Shown here one piece after another: positions 47,855-55,829 of a DNA stretch of 64,000 bases. Positions within the stretch are counted from its first letter, which is position 1; the number at the start of each line of letters is the position of its first letter. The translations under genes were made by a program, and so were the position numbers. The stretch lies in contig NZ_WUFT01000003.1 in the NCBI RefSeq assembly GCF_010668805.1, positions 248,001 through 312,000 on the forward strand, written 5' to 3'. The stretch comes from Rhizobium phaseoli (GTDB lineage: Bacteria; Pseudomonadota; Alphaproteobacteria; Rhizobiales; Rhizobiaceae). The notes beneath the pieces are model-generated. The model was not told where the DNA came from and did not search any database. It was given only the letters and a program-made list of their open reading frames with translations.

Positions 47855-48196
47855 ATGCCGTTGCCTAAACCGGAGCCGGGTATGACCGGCGAGGAGTTGC
47901 ATAAACTCGCTGGAAAAGCCCATGAAGCGAGCGATCTGCTGAAAGCTTTGGCGCATCACACCCGACTTCTGATCCTCTGCATACTGGCGAAAGAGGAGCG
48001 GACGGTCGGTGAAATCGAAAATATTCTCGGTATTCAGCAGGCGATGGTCTCGCAGCAGCTTGCGCGTTTGAGGCTCGAAGGCCTAGTCAATACACGCCGT
48101 CAGGGCAGGCTGGTTTATTACAGCATCGGCAATGTCAGCGTGCTTGGCTTCCTCGAATCGCTCTTCGATCTATTTCCGGCTGCAGAAAACTGCTAA
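47855..48196 (+). CDS. ArsR/SmtB family repressor, BigR-like
   Basis: A 113-residue winged-helix repressor. The sequence around Cys42 (LLILCIL) aligns with Cys42 of BigR (LMLVCTL), and a second cysteine, Cys113, lies at the C-terminus close to where BigR has Cys108. BigR-type proteins sense sulfide or oxidants by forming a disulfide between these residues. The recognition helix is QQAMVSQQLARLR. Start 47855 is preferred; ATG 47882 is also possible. No sulfur dioxygenase gene is adjacent, so its targets are unclear. Confidence 0.82.
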   Translation: MPLPKPEPGMTGEELHKLAGKAHEASDLLKALAHHTRLLILCILAKEERTVGEIENILGIQQAMVSQQLARLRLEGLVNTRRQGRLVYYSIGNVSVLGFLESLFDLFPAAENC

Positions 48197-48200
48197 AGCG

Positions 48201-48239
48201 CGTCGCATAGAACTTGCTTCATGCGACGGGCTTTTTTTT
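48201..48239 (+). terminator. Rho-independent terminator after the BigR-like gene
   Basis: CGTCGCAT (48201-48208) pairs with ATGCGACG (48221-48228), followed by GGC and eight Ts. Strong intrinsic terminator. Confidence 0.92.
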
Positions 48240-48363
48240 GTTTTATGCATGTCGTGCCAAAGCCGCTGCCCGGTTTTGGGCGACATGCATCAGCACCCAC
48301 CCTTGCGGAGTGTGCCTGCTATGTCGAAGATGAGGCCGGACGCGAAATGTCGCGGGAGACCGG

Positions 48364-49257
48364 ATGATCGACAAGCTGGAATTCTTCATCGCCCTTGCCA
48401 ATGAAAAGCACTTCGGCCGCGCCGCCGAGGAATGCGGGATCTCGCAGCCGACGCTATCTGCGGCTATCCGGCAGCTCGAGGATCAATTGGGTGTCATGCT
48501 GGTGCAGCGCGGCTCGCGATTCCAGGGGCTGACGCCGGAAGGGCAGCGCGTGTTGGAATGGGCCCGTCGCATCGTCGGCGATGCCCGCACCATGCGCGAG
48601 GAGATGCGCGCCGCGCGCCGCGGCCTTTCCGGCCATATTCGCCTTGCCGCCATTCCGACCGCGCTCGCCATGCTGTCGCGTATCACCACGCCTTTTCAAG
48701 AACGGCACCCCGGCGTGACCTTCTCGATCGTCTCGCGCAATTCGCTGCAGGTGCTGAGCATGCTCGAGAATCTCGAAATCGATGCCGGCATCACCTATCT
48801 CGAAAACGAGCCGCTCGGCCGAGTCACCACCGTTCCGCTTTATGCCGAGCGCTATAATCTGATCACGGCTGCAGGCAGCCCCTTGTCTGATCGCGACAAC
48901 GTGACCTGGCGCGAGGTTGGCGATCTTCGGCTTTGTCTATTGACGGCCGACATGCAGAACCGCCGCATTATCAACCGGCACCTGACGGAAGCCGGCGCCA
49001 CGGTGCATCCGACGCTCGAATCCAACTCGATGATCGTGCTGTTCTCGCATGTCCGGACCGGGCGCTGGGCGAGCATCATGCCGCGCAACGTCGCGAAATC
49101 CTTTGGATTTCCAGTGGAAATCCGGATGATTCCGATTATCGAGCCGGAGGCGCATCATCTGGTCGGGCTTGTCGCGCCTTATCGCGAGCCGTTTACGCCG
49201 CTCGTATCGGCCTTGCTGCACGAAGCGCGGGTGCTCGTACAGGATGAGGAACTCTGA
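48364..49257 (+). CDS. LysR family regulator, likely of formate dehydrogenase
   Basis: A 297-residue LysR-type protein. The N-terminal helix-turn-helix (residues 2-60, with ECGISQPTLSAAIRQLEDQLG) is followed by the two-lobe effector domain. GGGAGA stands before ATG. It lies just upstream of the fds operon in the same direction, as is common for the regulator of soluble formate dehydrogenase in alpha- and betaproteobacteria, so control by formate is likely but not shown. Between it and fdsG lies a block of repeats. Confidence 0.85.
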   Translation: MIDKLEFFIALANEKHFGRAAEECGISQPTLSAAIRQLEDQLGVMLVQRGSRFQGLTPEGQRVLEWARRIVGDARTMREEMRAARRGLSGHIRLAAIPTALAMLSRITTPFQERHPGVTFSIVSRNSLQVLSMLENLEIDAGITYLENEPLGRVTTVPLYAERYNLITAAGSPLSDRDNVTWREVGDLRLCLLTADMQNRRIINRHLTEAGATVHPTLESNSMIVLFSHVRTGRWASIMPRNVAKSFGFPVEIRMIPIIEPEAHHLVGLVAPYREPFTPLVSALLHEARVLVQDEEL

Positions 49258-49365
49258 TAGAAAAAACCTATCGATCCACGAGATAGCTTTATTGATTGCC
49301 GGCGGCTTCCCTGAGATGTTGCTTGCGGAATAGCGTTGGGGGAGCGCGCCCATTCCGCAACGCGC

Positions 49366-49480
49366 TAGAACAGGATGATTTTAGGCCGGATCGGCCTAAA
49401 ATCTGAATCCTCTTCTAAATTAAAGGGTTAGAGCATGATGTCGTCCGAAAACCGCTCACACTTTTCGGCGTCATGCTCTA
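49366..49480. repeat. RIME-like palindromic repeat, copy C
   Basis: Third copy of the two-palindrome unit: TAGAACAGGAT...ATCCTcTTCTA with the inner TTTTAGGCC/GGCCTAAAA stem, then TTAGAGCATGATG...TCATGCTCTA. Same orientation as copy A. It is joined directly to another palindromic block at 49481-49582. Confidence 0.85.
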
Positions 49481-49582
49481 GAGCAATTCCAGCAAAAGTG
49501 TGAAGCGGTTTTGCGTTTGGAATTGCATAAAAACAAAGAGATAGAGCATTTTCGTGACTCGAAGAAAAACGGAAATGCTCTA
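49481..49582. repeat. Additional palindromic units upstream of fdsG
   Basis: Two further palindromes follow copy C: GCAATTCCA...TTGGAATTGC (49482-49526) with inner CAAAA/TTTTG, and TAGAGCATTTTCGT (49542-49555) with ACGGAAATGCTCTA (49569-49582). They look like other parts of the same mosaic repeat system. Together with copy C they fill most of the gap between the LysR gene and fdsG. Confidence 0.75.
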
Positions 49583-49602
49583 GCCGCTGGGAGAGCTGCC
49601 TT

Positions 49603-50082
49603 ATGACCATTCATATCGCCGAGGGCGATATCACAACGCGCACCCGTTCCATCATAGCCGATCTGCGCTTTCTCGAAGGGCCGCTGCTTCCCATTCTGCA
49701 CCAGGTTCAGGAAGAATTCGGCTATGTGCCGTCGGAAGCCCTGCCTGTGATTGCGGAGGAATTGAACCTCTCCCGCGCCGAGGTGCATGGCGTGATGACT
49801 TTTTACCACGATTATCGCGATCATCCCACCGGCCGGCATGTGCTGAAGCTCTGTCGTGCCGAAGCCTGTCAGTCGATGGGTGGCGATGCGCTGGCCGAAC
49901 GCCTCAAGACGCTGCTCGGCATCGATTTCCATCAGACAACGCTTGATGGCGCCGTGACGCTGGAGCCGGTCTACTGTCTCGGGCTCTGCGCCTGCGCGCC
50001 GGCGGCGATGCTCGATGGCGAAGTCTATGGCCGGATCGACGATCAGATGGCTGCGGAACTTGTCGCGGAGGCACGCCGATGA
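49603..50082 (+). CDS. fdsG: NAD-dependent formate dehydrogenase, gamma subunit
   Basis: A 159-residue NuoE-like thioredoxin-fold protein with one 2Fe-2S cluster. Ligand cysteines are in LCRAEACQS (near residues 86-91) and YCLGLCACAP (near 126-131). In the soluble FDH complex it passes electrons to the flavin subunit. GGGAGAG lies 9 bases before ATG. Its stop overlaps the fdsB start (ATGA). First gene of fdsGBA-fdhD-fdsD. Confidence 0.95.
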   Translation: MTIHIAEGDITTRTRSIIADLRFLEGPLLPILHQVQEEFGYVPSEALPVIAEELNLSRAEVHGVMTFYHDYRDHPTGRHVLKLCRAEACQSMGGDALAERLKTLLGIDFHQTTLDGAVTLEPVYCLGLCACAPAAMLDGEVYGRIDDQMAAELVAEARR

Positions 50083-51635
50083 CAGTCAGGATTTATGTTC
50101 CGCGCGATGCCGCAGCGCTGGCGCTCGGGGCCGAAAAGGTGGCAAAGGCGATTGCCCAGGAGATCGCCGCCCGCGGCTTCGATGCAGAGATCGTGCGCAA
50201 CGGCTCGCGCGGAATGTTCTGGCTGGAGCCGCTGGTCGAGATCGAGGTCGCCGGCAAGCGGATCGGCTACGGGCCGGTGAAGGCGAGGGATGTGCCTGGC
50301 CTGTTCGATGCCGGGATGGCTGATGGTGGCGATCACCCGCTCTGTCTCGGGGAGGTTGAAGACCTCCCGTTCCTCAAAGGACAGACCCGCCTGACCTTTG
50401 CCCGCTGCGGCGTGACCGATCCGCTGTCGCTCGCCGATTACGAGGCGCATGGCGGTCTTGCCGGTCTTCGCCGCGCCGTTTCGATGTCACCCGCCGAGGT
50501 CGTCAAGGAAGTCACCGATTCCGGCCTGCGCGGACGCGGCGGCGCAGGCTTTCCCACAGGCATCAAGTGGAAGACCGTTCTCGACGCCGCCGGCGAACGC
50601 AAATATATCGTCTGCAATGCCGATGAGGGCGACAGCGGCACGTTTGCCGACCGGATGATCATGGAGGGTGATCCCTTCGTGCTGATCGAGGGTATGGCGA
50701 TCGCAGGCCTCGCCACGGGAGCGACGAAAGGCTACGTCTACACGCGGTCGGAATATCCGCATGCGATCGCGGTGATGAGCGAGGCTGTCGGCATTGCGCG
50801 CCAGGCCGGTATTCTCGGCCTGTCGGTGCTCGGCTCCGGTCGTGCCTTCGATATCGAGGTGCGCACCGGCGCCGGCGCCTATGTCTGCGGCGAGGAGACG
50901 GCGCTGCTGAACAGTCTCGAAGGCAAGCGCGGCGTTGTGCGCGCCAAGCCGCCGCTGCCGGCGCATCAGGGGCTGTTTAACTGTCCGACCGTCATCAACA
51001 ACGTGATCTCGCTCGCGTCCGTGCCGGTGATCATGGAAAAGGGTGCCGCATTCTATCGCGATTTCGGCATGGGCCGCTCGCGTGGCACCATTCCGCTGCA
51101 GATCGCCGGCAATGTCAGATATGGCGGGCTTTATGAAACGGCCTTCGGCCTTTCGCTCGGAGATATCGTCGACGCGATCGGCGGCGGCACGGCGACAGGG
51201 CGACCGGTCAAGGCCGTGCAGGTCGGCGGGCCGCTTGGCGCCTATTTCCCGCGGGCGCTGTTCGACACGCCGTTCGATTATGAATCCTTCGCCGCCAAGG
51301 ACGGGCTGATCGGCCATGCCGGTATCGTCGTCTTCGACGACAGCGCCGATATGCTGAAGCAGGCGCGTTTCGCCATGGAATTCTGCGCCGTCGAAAGCTG
51401 CGGCAAGTGCACGCCCTGCCGCATCGGCTCGACACGCGGCGTCGAGACGGCCGACAAGATCGCCCAAGGTATCGAGCCGGAGAAGAACAGGGCGCTGCTT
51501 GCCGACCTCTGCAACACGATGAAGTTCGGTTCGCTCTGTGCGCTCGGCGGTTTCACGCCTTATCCCGTCGTGAGTGCGATGACGCATTTCCCCGAGGATT
51601 TTTCGCCGGCGCCGATGGTGGAGGCGGCTGAGTGA
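50079..51635 (+). CDS. fdsB: NAD-dependent formate dehydrogenase, beta subunit
   Basis: A 518-residue NuoF-like subunit that carries FMN, binds NAD and holds a 4Fe-4S cluster. The N-terminal 2Fe-2S-like domain (about residues 1-110) is followed by the FMN/NADH part with GLRGRGGAGFPTG (near 150), CNADEGDSGTFADR, and the cluster motif ESCGKCTPCRIG with a later Cys in LCALGGF. This is the site where NAD is reduced with electrons from formate. Confidence 0.95.
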   Translation: MTVRIYVPRDAAALALGAEKVAKAIAQEIAARGFDAEIVRNGSRGMFWLEPLVEIEVAGKRIGYGPVKARDVPGLFDAGMADGGDHPLCLGEVEDLPFLKGQTRLTFARCGVTDPLSLADYEAHGGLAGLRRAVSMSPAEVVKEVTDSGLRGRGGAGFPTGIKWKTVLDAAGERKYIVCNADEGDSGTFADRMIMEGDPFVLIEGMAIAGLATGATKGYVYTRSEYPHAIAVMSEAVGIARQAGILGLSVLGSGRAFDIEVRTGAGAYVCGEETALLNSLEGKRGVVRAKPPLPAHQGLFNCPTVINNVISLASVPVIMEKGAAFYRDFGMGRSRGTIPLQIAGNVRYGGLYETAFGLSLGDIVDAIGGGTATGRPVKAVQVGGPLGAYFPRALFDTPFDYESFAAKDGLIGHAGIVVFDDSADMLKQARFAMEFCAVESCGKCTPCRIGSTRGVETADKIAQGIEPEKNRALLADLCNTMKFGSLCALGGFTPYPVVSAMTHFPEDFSPAPMVEAAE

Positions 51636-51704
51636 TGACATCAGACGTCGCACCTACACTCTTTCCTGCATCGCGCATTTCCACTTCCGTACAGGGGGCC
51701 GACC

Positions 51705-54584
51705 ATGTCGCTCATCCATGAAATCGACTACGGCACTCCGGCTTCGAAGTCCGAGGCGATGGTGACGCTCACTATCGACGGGCAGCAGATCAATGTGCCG
51801 GAAGGTACCTCCATCATGCGGGCCTCGATGGAGGCCGGCATCAAGGTGCCGAAGCTCTGTGCCACCGATATGGTCGACGCTTTCGGTTCCTGCCGGCTCT
51901 GCCTCGTCGAGATCGAGGGACGCAACGGCACACCTGCCTCCTGCACGACGCCGGTGGCGGCAAACATGGTGGTGCATACGCAGACAGGTCGGCTGAAGGA
52001 TATCCGCCGCGGCGTGATGGAACTCTATATTTCCGACCATCCGCTCGACTGTCTGACCTGTGCTGCCAACGGCGATTGCGAATTGCAGGACATGGCGGGT
52101 GCCGTCGGCCTGCGCGATGTGCGCTACGGCTACGAGGGCGACAACCACGTCAAGGCGCGCAGCAATGGCGACATCAATCTGAAATGGATGCCGAAGGACG
52201 AGTCCAACCCCTATTTCACCTATGATCCCTCCAAGTGCATCGTCTGTTCGCGCTGCGTGCGCGCCTGCGAGGAAGTGCAGGGCACCTTCGCGCTGACGAT
52301 CGAGGGGCGCGGTTTCGGTTCGCGCGTGTCCCCCGGCATGCACGAGAATTTCATCGAATCCGAATGCGTCTCCTGCGGCGCCTGCGTCCAGGCCTGCCCG
52401 ACGGCGACGCTGACGGAAAAGTCGGTGATAGAGATCGGCCAGCCGGAACATTCGGCCGTCACCACCTGCGCCTATTGCGGCGTCGGCTGCTCCTTCAAGG
52501 CGGAAATGCGCGGCGAGGAACTGGTGCGCATGGTGCCGTGGAAGGACGGCCAGGCCAATCGCGGCCATTCCTGCGTCAAGGGCCGCTTCGCTTACGGCTA
52601 TTCCACCCATAAGGACCGGATCCTCAACCCGATGATCCGCGAAAAGGTCAGCGATCCCTGGCGGGAGGTCAGCTGGGACGAAGCCTTCGCGCATGTGGCG
52701 TCGGAGTTCCGCCGCATCCAGTATCAATACGGCCGCGAGGCGATCGGCGGTATCACCTCTTCACGCTGCACCAATGAAGAGACCTATCTGGTGCAGAAGC
52801 TGATCCGCGCCGGCTTCGGCAACAATAATGTCGATACCTGCGCCCGTGTCTGCCATTCGCCGACCGGTTACGGTCTCGGTCAGACATTCGGCACGTCGGC
52901 CGGCACGCAGAATTTCGACAGTGTCGAGCAATCTGATGTCGTCGTCATCATCGGTGCCAATCCGACCGACGGCCATCCGGTGTTCGGCTCGCGGCTGAAG
53001 AAGCGGTTGCGCCAGGGCGCCAAGCTGATTGTCATCGATCCGCGCCGCACCGATATCGTCCGGTCGCCGCATATCGAAGCCTCCTACCACCTGCCGCTGA
53101 AGCCTGGCACCAATGTCGCTGTCATGACGGCGCTGGCGCATGTGATCGTCACCGAAGGGCTCTTCGACGAGACGTTCATCCGTGAGCGCTGCGACTGGTC
53201 GGAGTTCGAGGACTGGGCCGGTTTCGTCGCCGAACCGCAGTACAGCCCCGAACAGACCGAGATCTTCACCGGCGTGCCGGCGGCGGATCTGCGTGGCGCG
53301 GCAAGGCTCTTTGCCAAGGGCGGCAATGGCGCGATCTATTACGGTCTCGGCGTCACCGAACACAGCCAGGGCTCGACCACGGTTATCGCCATCGCCAATC
53401 TGGCGATGGCGACCGGCAATATCGGCCGTCCCGGTGTCGGCGTGAACCCGCTGCGCGGCCAGAACAACGTGCAGGGCTCCTGCGATATGGGCTCGTTCCC
53501 GCACGAACTGCCGGGCTACCGGCATATTTCCGACGATGCGACGCGTGATATCTTCGAAAAGCTCTGGGGCGTGAAGCTCAACGACGAGCCGGGCCTGCGC
53601 ATTCCGAACATGCTGGATGCGGCGGTCGACGGCTCCTTCAAGGGCCTCTACGTTCAGGGCGAGGACATTCTCCAGTCCGATCCGGATACCAAACATGTCG
53701 CAGCCGGGCTTGCGGCGATGGAATGCGTCGTCGTGCAGGACCTGTTCCTCAACGAGACTGCCAATTACGCCCATGTCTTCCTGCCGGGCTCGACCTTCCT
53801 CGAGAAAGACGGCACCTTCACCAATGCTGAGCGCCGCATCAACCGCGTGCGCAAGGTGATGTCGCCGCGCAACGGCTATGGCGACTGGGAGGTGACGCAA
53901 AAGCTTGCCCAGGCGATGGGGCTCAACTGGAATTACACCCATCCGTCGGAGATCATGGACGAGATCGCCGTGACGACGCCAAGCTTTGCGATGGTCTCCT
54001 ACGACTATCTCGACAAGATCGGCTCGGTGCAGTGGCCCTGCAACGAGAAGAACCCGCTCGGCTCGCCGATCATGCATGTCGACGGCTTCGTGCGCGGCAA
54101 GGGCAAATTCATCCGCACCGAATATGTCGCGACCGACGAGCGCACCGGCCCGCGCTTCCCGCTGCTGCTCACCACCGGCCGCACTCTCAGCCAGTACAAT
54201 GTCGGGGCGCAGACGCGGCGCACCGAAAATGTCGTCTGGCACGCCGAAGACCGGCTGGAGATCCATCCGCACGATGCCGAGCAGCGCGGCATTCGCGACG
54301 GCGACTGGGTAAAGCTCGGCAGCCGCTCCGGCGACACCACGCTGAGATCCCTGATTACCGATCGTGTTGCGCCGGGTGTGGTCTATACGACCTTCCATCA
54401 TCCCAATACGCAGGCGAACGTCATCACCACCGATTTCTCCGACTGGGCGACGAACTGCCCTGAGTACAAGGTGACGGCGGTGCAGGTCTCGCCTTCCAAC
54501 GGGCCGAGCGAATGGCAGCGCGAATATGACGAGCAGGCGCGGCAATCGCGCCGCATCGCCAGCAAGCTCGAGGCGGCCGAGTGA
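51705..54584 (+). CDS. fdsA: NAD-dependent formate dehydrogenase, molybdenum alpha subunit
   Basis: A 959-residue catalytic subunit with bis-molybdopterin guanine dinucleotide. Order: 2Fe-2S ferredoxin domain (about 25-100, ATDMVDAFGSCRLC), a His/Cys cluster, two 4Fe-4S ferredoxin motifs (CIVCSRCVRAC and CVSCGACVQACP), the molybdopterin cluster motif CAYCGVGC, and the catalytic region with Cys383 (CARVCHSPTGYG) as the expected molybdenum ligand followed by His384. A cysteine rather than selenocysteine enzyme. The complex oxidises formate to CO2 in the cytoplasm. Confidence 0.96.
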   Translation: MSLIHEIDYGTPASKSEAMVTLTIDGQQINVPEGTSIMRASMEAGIKVPKLCATDMVDAFGSCRLCLVEIEGRNGTPASCTTPVAANMVVHTQTGRLKDIRRGVMELYISDHPLDCLTCAANGDCELQDMAGAVGLRDVRYGYEGDNHVKARSNGDINLKWMPKDESNPYFTYDPSKCIVCSRCVRACEEVQGTFALTIEGRGFGSRVSPGMHENFIESECVSCGACVQACPTATLTEKSVIEIGQPEHSAVTTCAYCGVGCSFKAEMRGEELVRMVPWKDGQANRGHSCVKGRFAYGYSTHKDRILNPMIREKVSDPWREVSWDEAFAHVASEFRRIQYQYGREAIGGITSSRCTNEETYLVQKLIRAGFGNNNVDTCARVCHSPTGYGLGQTFGTSAGTQNFDSVEQSDVVVIIGANPTDGHPVFGSRLKKRLRQGAKLIVIDPRRTDIVRSPHIEASYHLPLKPGTNVAVMTALAHVIVTEGLFDETFIRERCDWSEFEDWAGFVAEPQYSPEQTEIFTGVPAADLRGAARLFAKGGNGAIYYGLGVTEHSQGSTTVIAIANLAMATGNIGRPGVGVNPLRGQNNVQGSCDMGSFPHELPGYRHISDDATRDIFEKLWGVKLNDEPGLRIPNMLDAAVDGSFKGLYVQGEDILQSDPDTKHVAAGLAAMECVVVQDLFLNETANYAHVFLPGSTFLEKDGTFTNAERRINRVRKVMSPRNGYGDWEVTQKLAQAMGLNWNYTHPSEIMDEIAVTTPSFAMVSYDYLDKIGSVQWPCNEKNPLGSPIMHVDGFVRGKGKFIRTEYVATDERTGPRFPLLLTTGRTLSQYNVGAQTRRTENVVWHAEDRLEIHPHDAEQRGIRDGDWVKLGSRSGDTTLRSLITDRVAPGVVYTTFHHPNTQANVITTDFSDWATNCPEYKVTAVQVSPSNGPSEWQREYDEQARQSRRIASKLEAAE

Positions 54585-54621
54585 CGATGCGGGGGTGGTT
54601 TGGCAAGGAGGGATTTGCATC

Positions 54622-55446
54622 ATGACCTTCCAAACCACCGCCCGTGCTCCCGAAACCGCCCGCCGCAACGGCCTCATGCACTCCGGCTCTCGCATCGTGC
54701 CGGAAGAAGTGCCGATTGCCTTTTCCTATGGCGGCAGCTCGCATGCGGTGATGATGGCGACGCCCGATGATCTCGAGGATTTCGCCGTCGGTTTCAGTCT
54801 GACCGAAGGGATTATCACCGAACGCGCCGAGATAGCGGCCATCGAGATCGTCGAAGGCGAGCAGGGGATCGATGTGCAGGTGAGCCTTGTCGACGACGTC
54901 GCGGATCGCCTGCGAGCACGACGCCGCAGCATGGCCGGCCCGGTCGGCTGCGGGCTCTGCGGCATCGAATCGATCGAGCAGGCGGTGCGGCCGGTGCCGG
55001 ATGTCTCGGCATCGCCGCTGACGCTGTCGCATGCCGATATCGTACGCGCCGTTTCGCTGCTGAACGAGGCACAGCCGCTGCATCGGGAGACCCGGGCGGT
55101 ACACGGCGCCGGCTTCTATCTCCCGGCCAAGGGATTGGTTGCTGTGCGGGAAGATGTCGGCCGGCACAATGCGCTCGACAAGCTCTGCGGCGCCGTCATC
55201 GACGCCGGCGAAAACGGCCGGAACGGCGCCGTCGCCGTAACCAGCCGGCTCTCGGTCGAGATGGTGCAGAAGGCGGCGATCCTTGGTTCTCCCGTGCTCA
55301 TCGCCATATCCGCACCGACGGCGCTTGCCATCCGCACGGCCGAAGAGGCCGGCATGACGCTCGTCGCTCTGGTGCGCGGCGAGGATTTCGAGATTTTCAC
55401 CCACCCGCACCGCATCTCGCCCGGAAGCATTGCCGATGTCGCATGA
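54622..55446 (+). CDS. fdhD: Formate dehydrogenase sulfurtransferase FdhD
   Basis: A 274-residue FdhD protein, which hands sulfur from a cysteine desulfurase to the molybdenum cofactor of FDH. The essential loop CGLCG gives Cys110 and Cys113. LEDFAVGFSLTEGII and VREDVGRHNALDK are also diagnostic. ATG 54622 follows AAGGAGG and fits the family start; the longer frame overlaps fdsA. It lies 37 bases after fdsA, and its 3' end overlaps fdsD. Confidence 0.95.
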   Translation: MTFQTTARAPETARRNGLMHSGSRIVPEEVPIAFSYGGSSHAVMMATPDDLEDFAVGFSLTEGIITERAEIAAIEIVEGEQGIDVQVSLVDDVADRLRARRRSMAGPVGCGLCGIESIEQAVRPVPDVSASPLTLSHADIVRAVSLLNEAQPLHRETRAVHGAGFYLPAKGLVAVREDVGRHNALDKLCGAVIDAGENGRNGAVAVTSRLSVEMVQKAAILGSPVLIAISAPTALAIRTAEEAGMTLVALVRGEDFEIFTHPHRISPGSIADVA

Positions 55447-55681
55447 TACCAAGACCAAGCTGGTTTACATGGCAAACCAGATCGCCACCTTTTTCAAGAG
55501 CCAGCCGGCAAGCGAAGCCGTCGAGGGCGTCGCCACCCATATCAACAAATTCTGGGAGCCGCGCATGCGGCGGCAATTGTTCGAAATCCTGGAGAACCCT
55601 GAGAACGGCCTGGATGCACTGGTGCTGCAGGCCGCTCCCTTGATCCGAAAGCCCGCGCCGGAAGCAAACCAGGCCCGGTAG
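55436..55681 (+). CDS. fdsD: NAD-dependent formate dehydrogenase, delta subunit
   Basis: An 81-residue protein of the FdsD family, a small subunit of soluble FDH in alphaproteobacteria. The core KLVYMANQIATFF, the VATHINKFWEPRMRRQLFE helix and the GLDALVLQA ending are typical. ATG 55436 is used; TTG 55430 would add two residues. It overlaps fdhD by 11 bases and closes the operon. Confidence 0.92.
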   Translation: MSHDTKTKLVYMANQIATFFKSQPASEAVEGVATHINKFWEPRMRRQLFEILENPENGLDALVLQAAPLIRKPAPEANQAR

Positions 55682-55778
55682 TGTTGATCGGCTCATGCAG
55701 GACGGGGGCAGGGGCACCTGCCTGCGCATCGGCCTCCTGCGGCGTTCTTTACCGCGTATGCCGTGCCGTATGATCAAA

Positions 55779-55798
55779 GTGCCGCCGTGTGGCGGCAC
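55779..55798. terminator. Hairpin between fdsD and the chemoreceptor gene
   Basis: GTGCCGCC (55779-55786) pairs with GGCGGCAC (55791-55798) around GTGT, between two convergent genes. No T-run on either side, so intrinsic termination is only possible. Confidence 0.4.
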
Positions 55799-55829
55799 CG
55801 TATAATGGCGATGTGCCGGAAGACTGACA

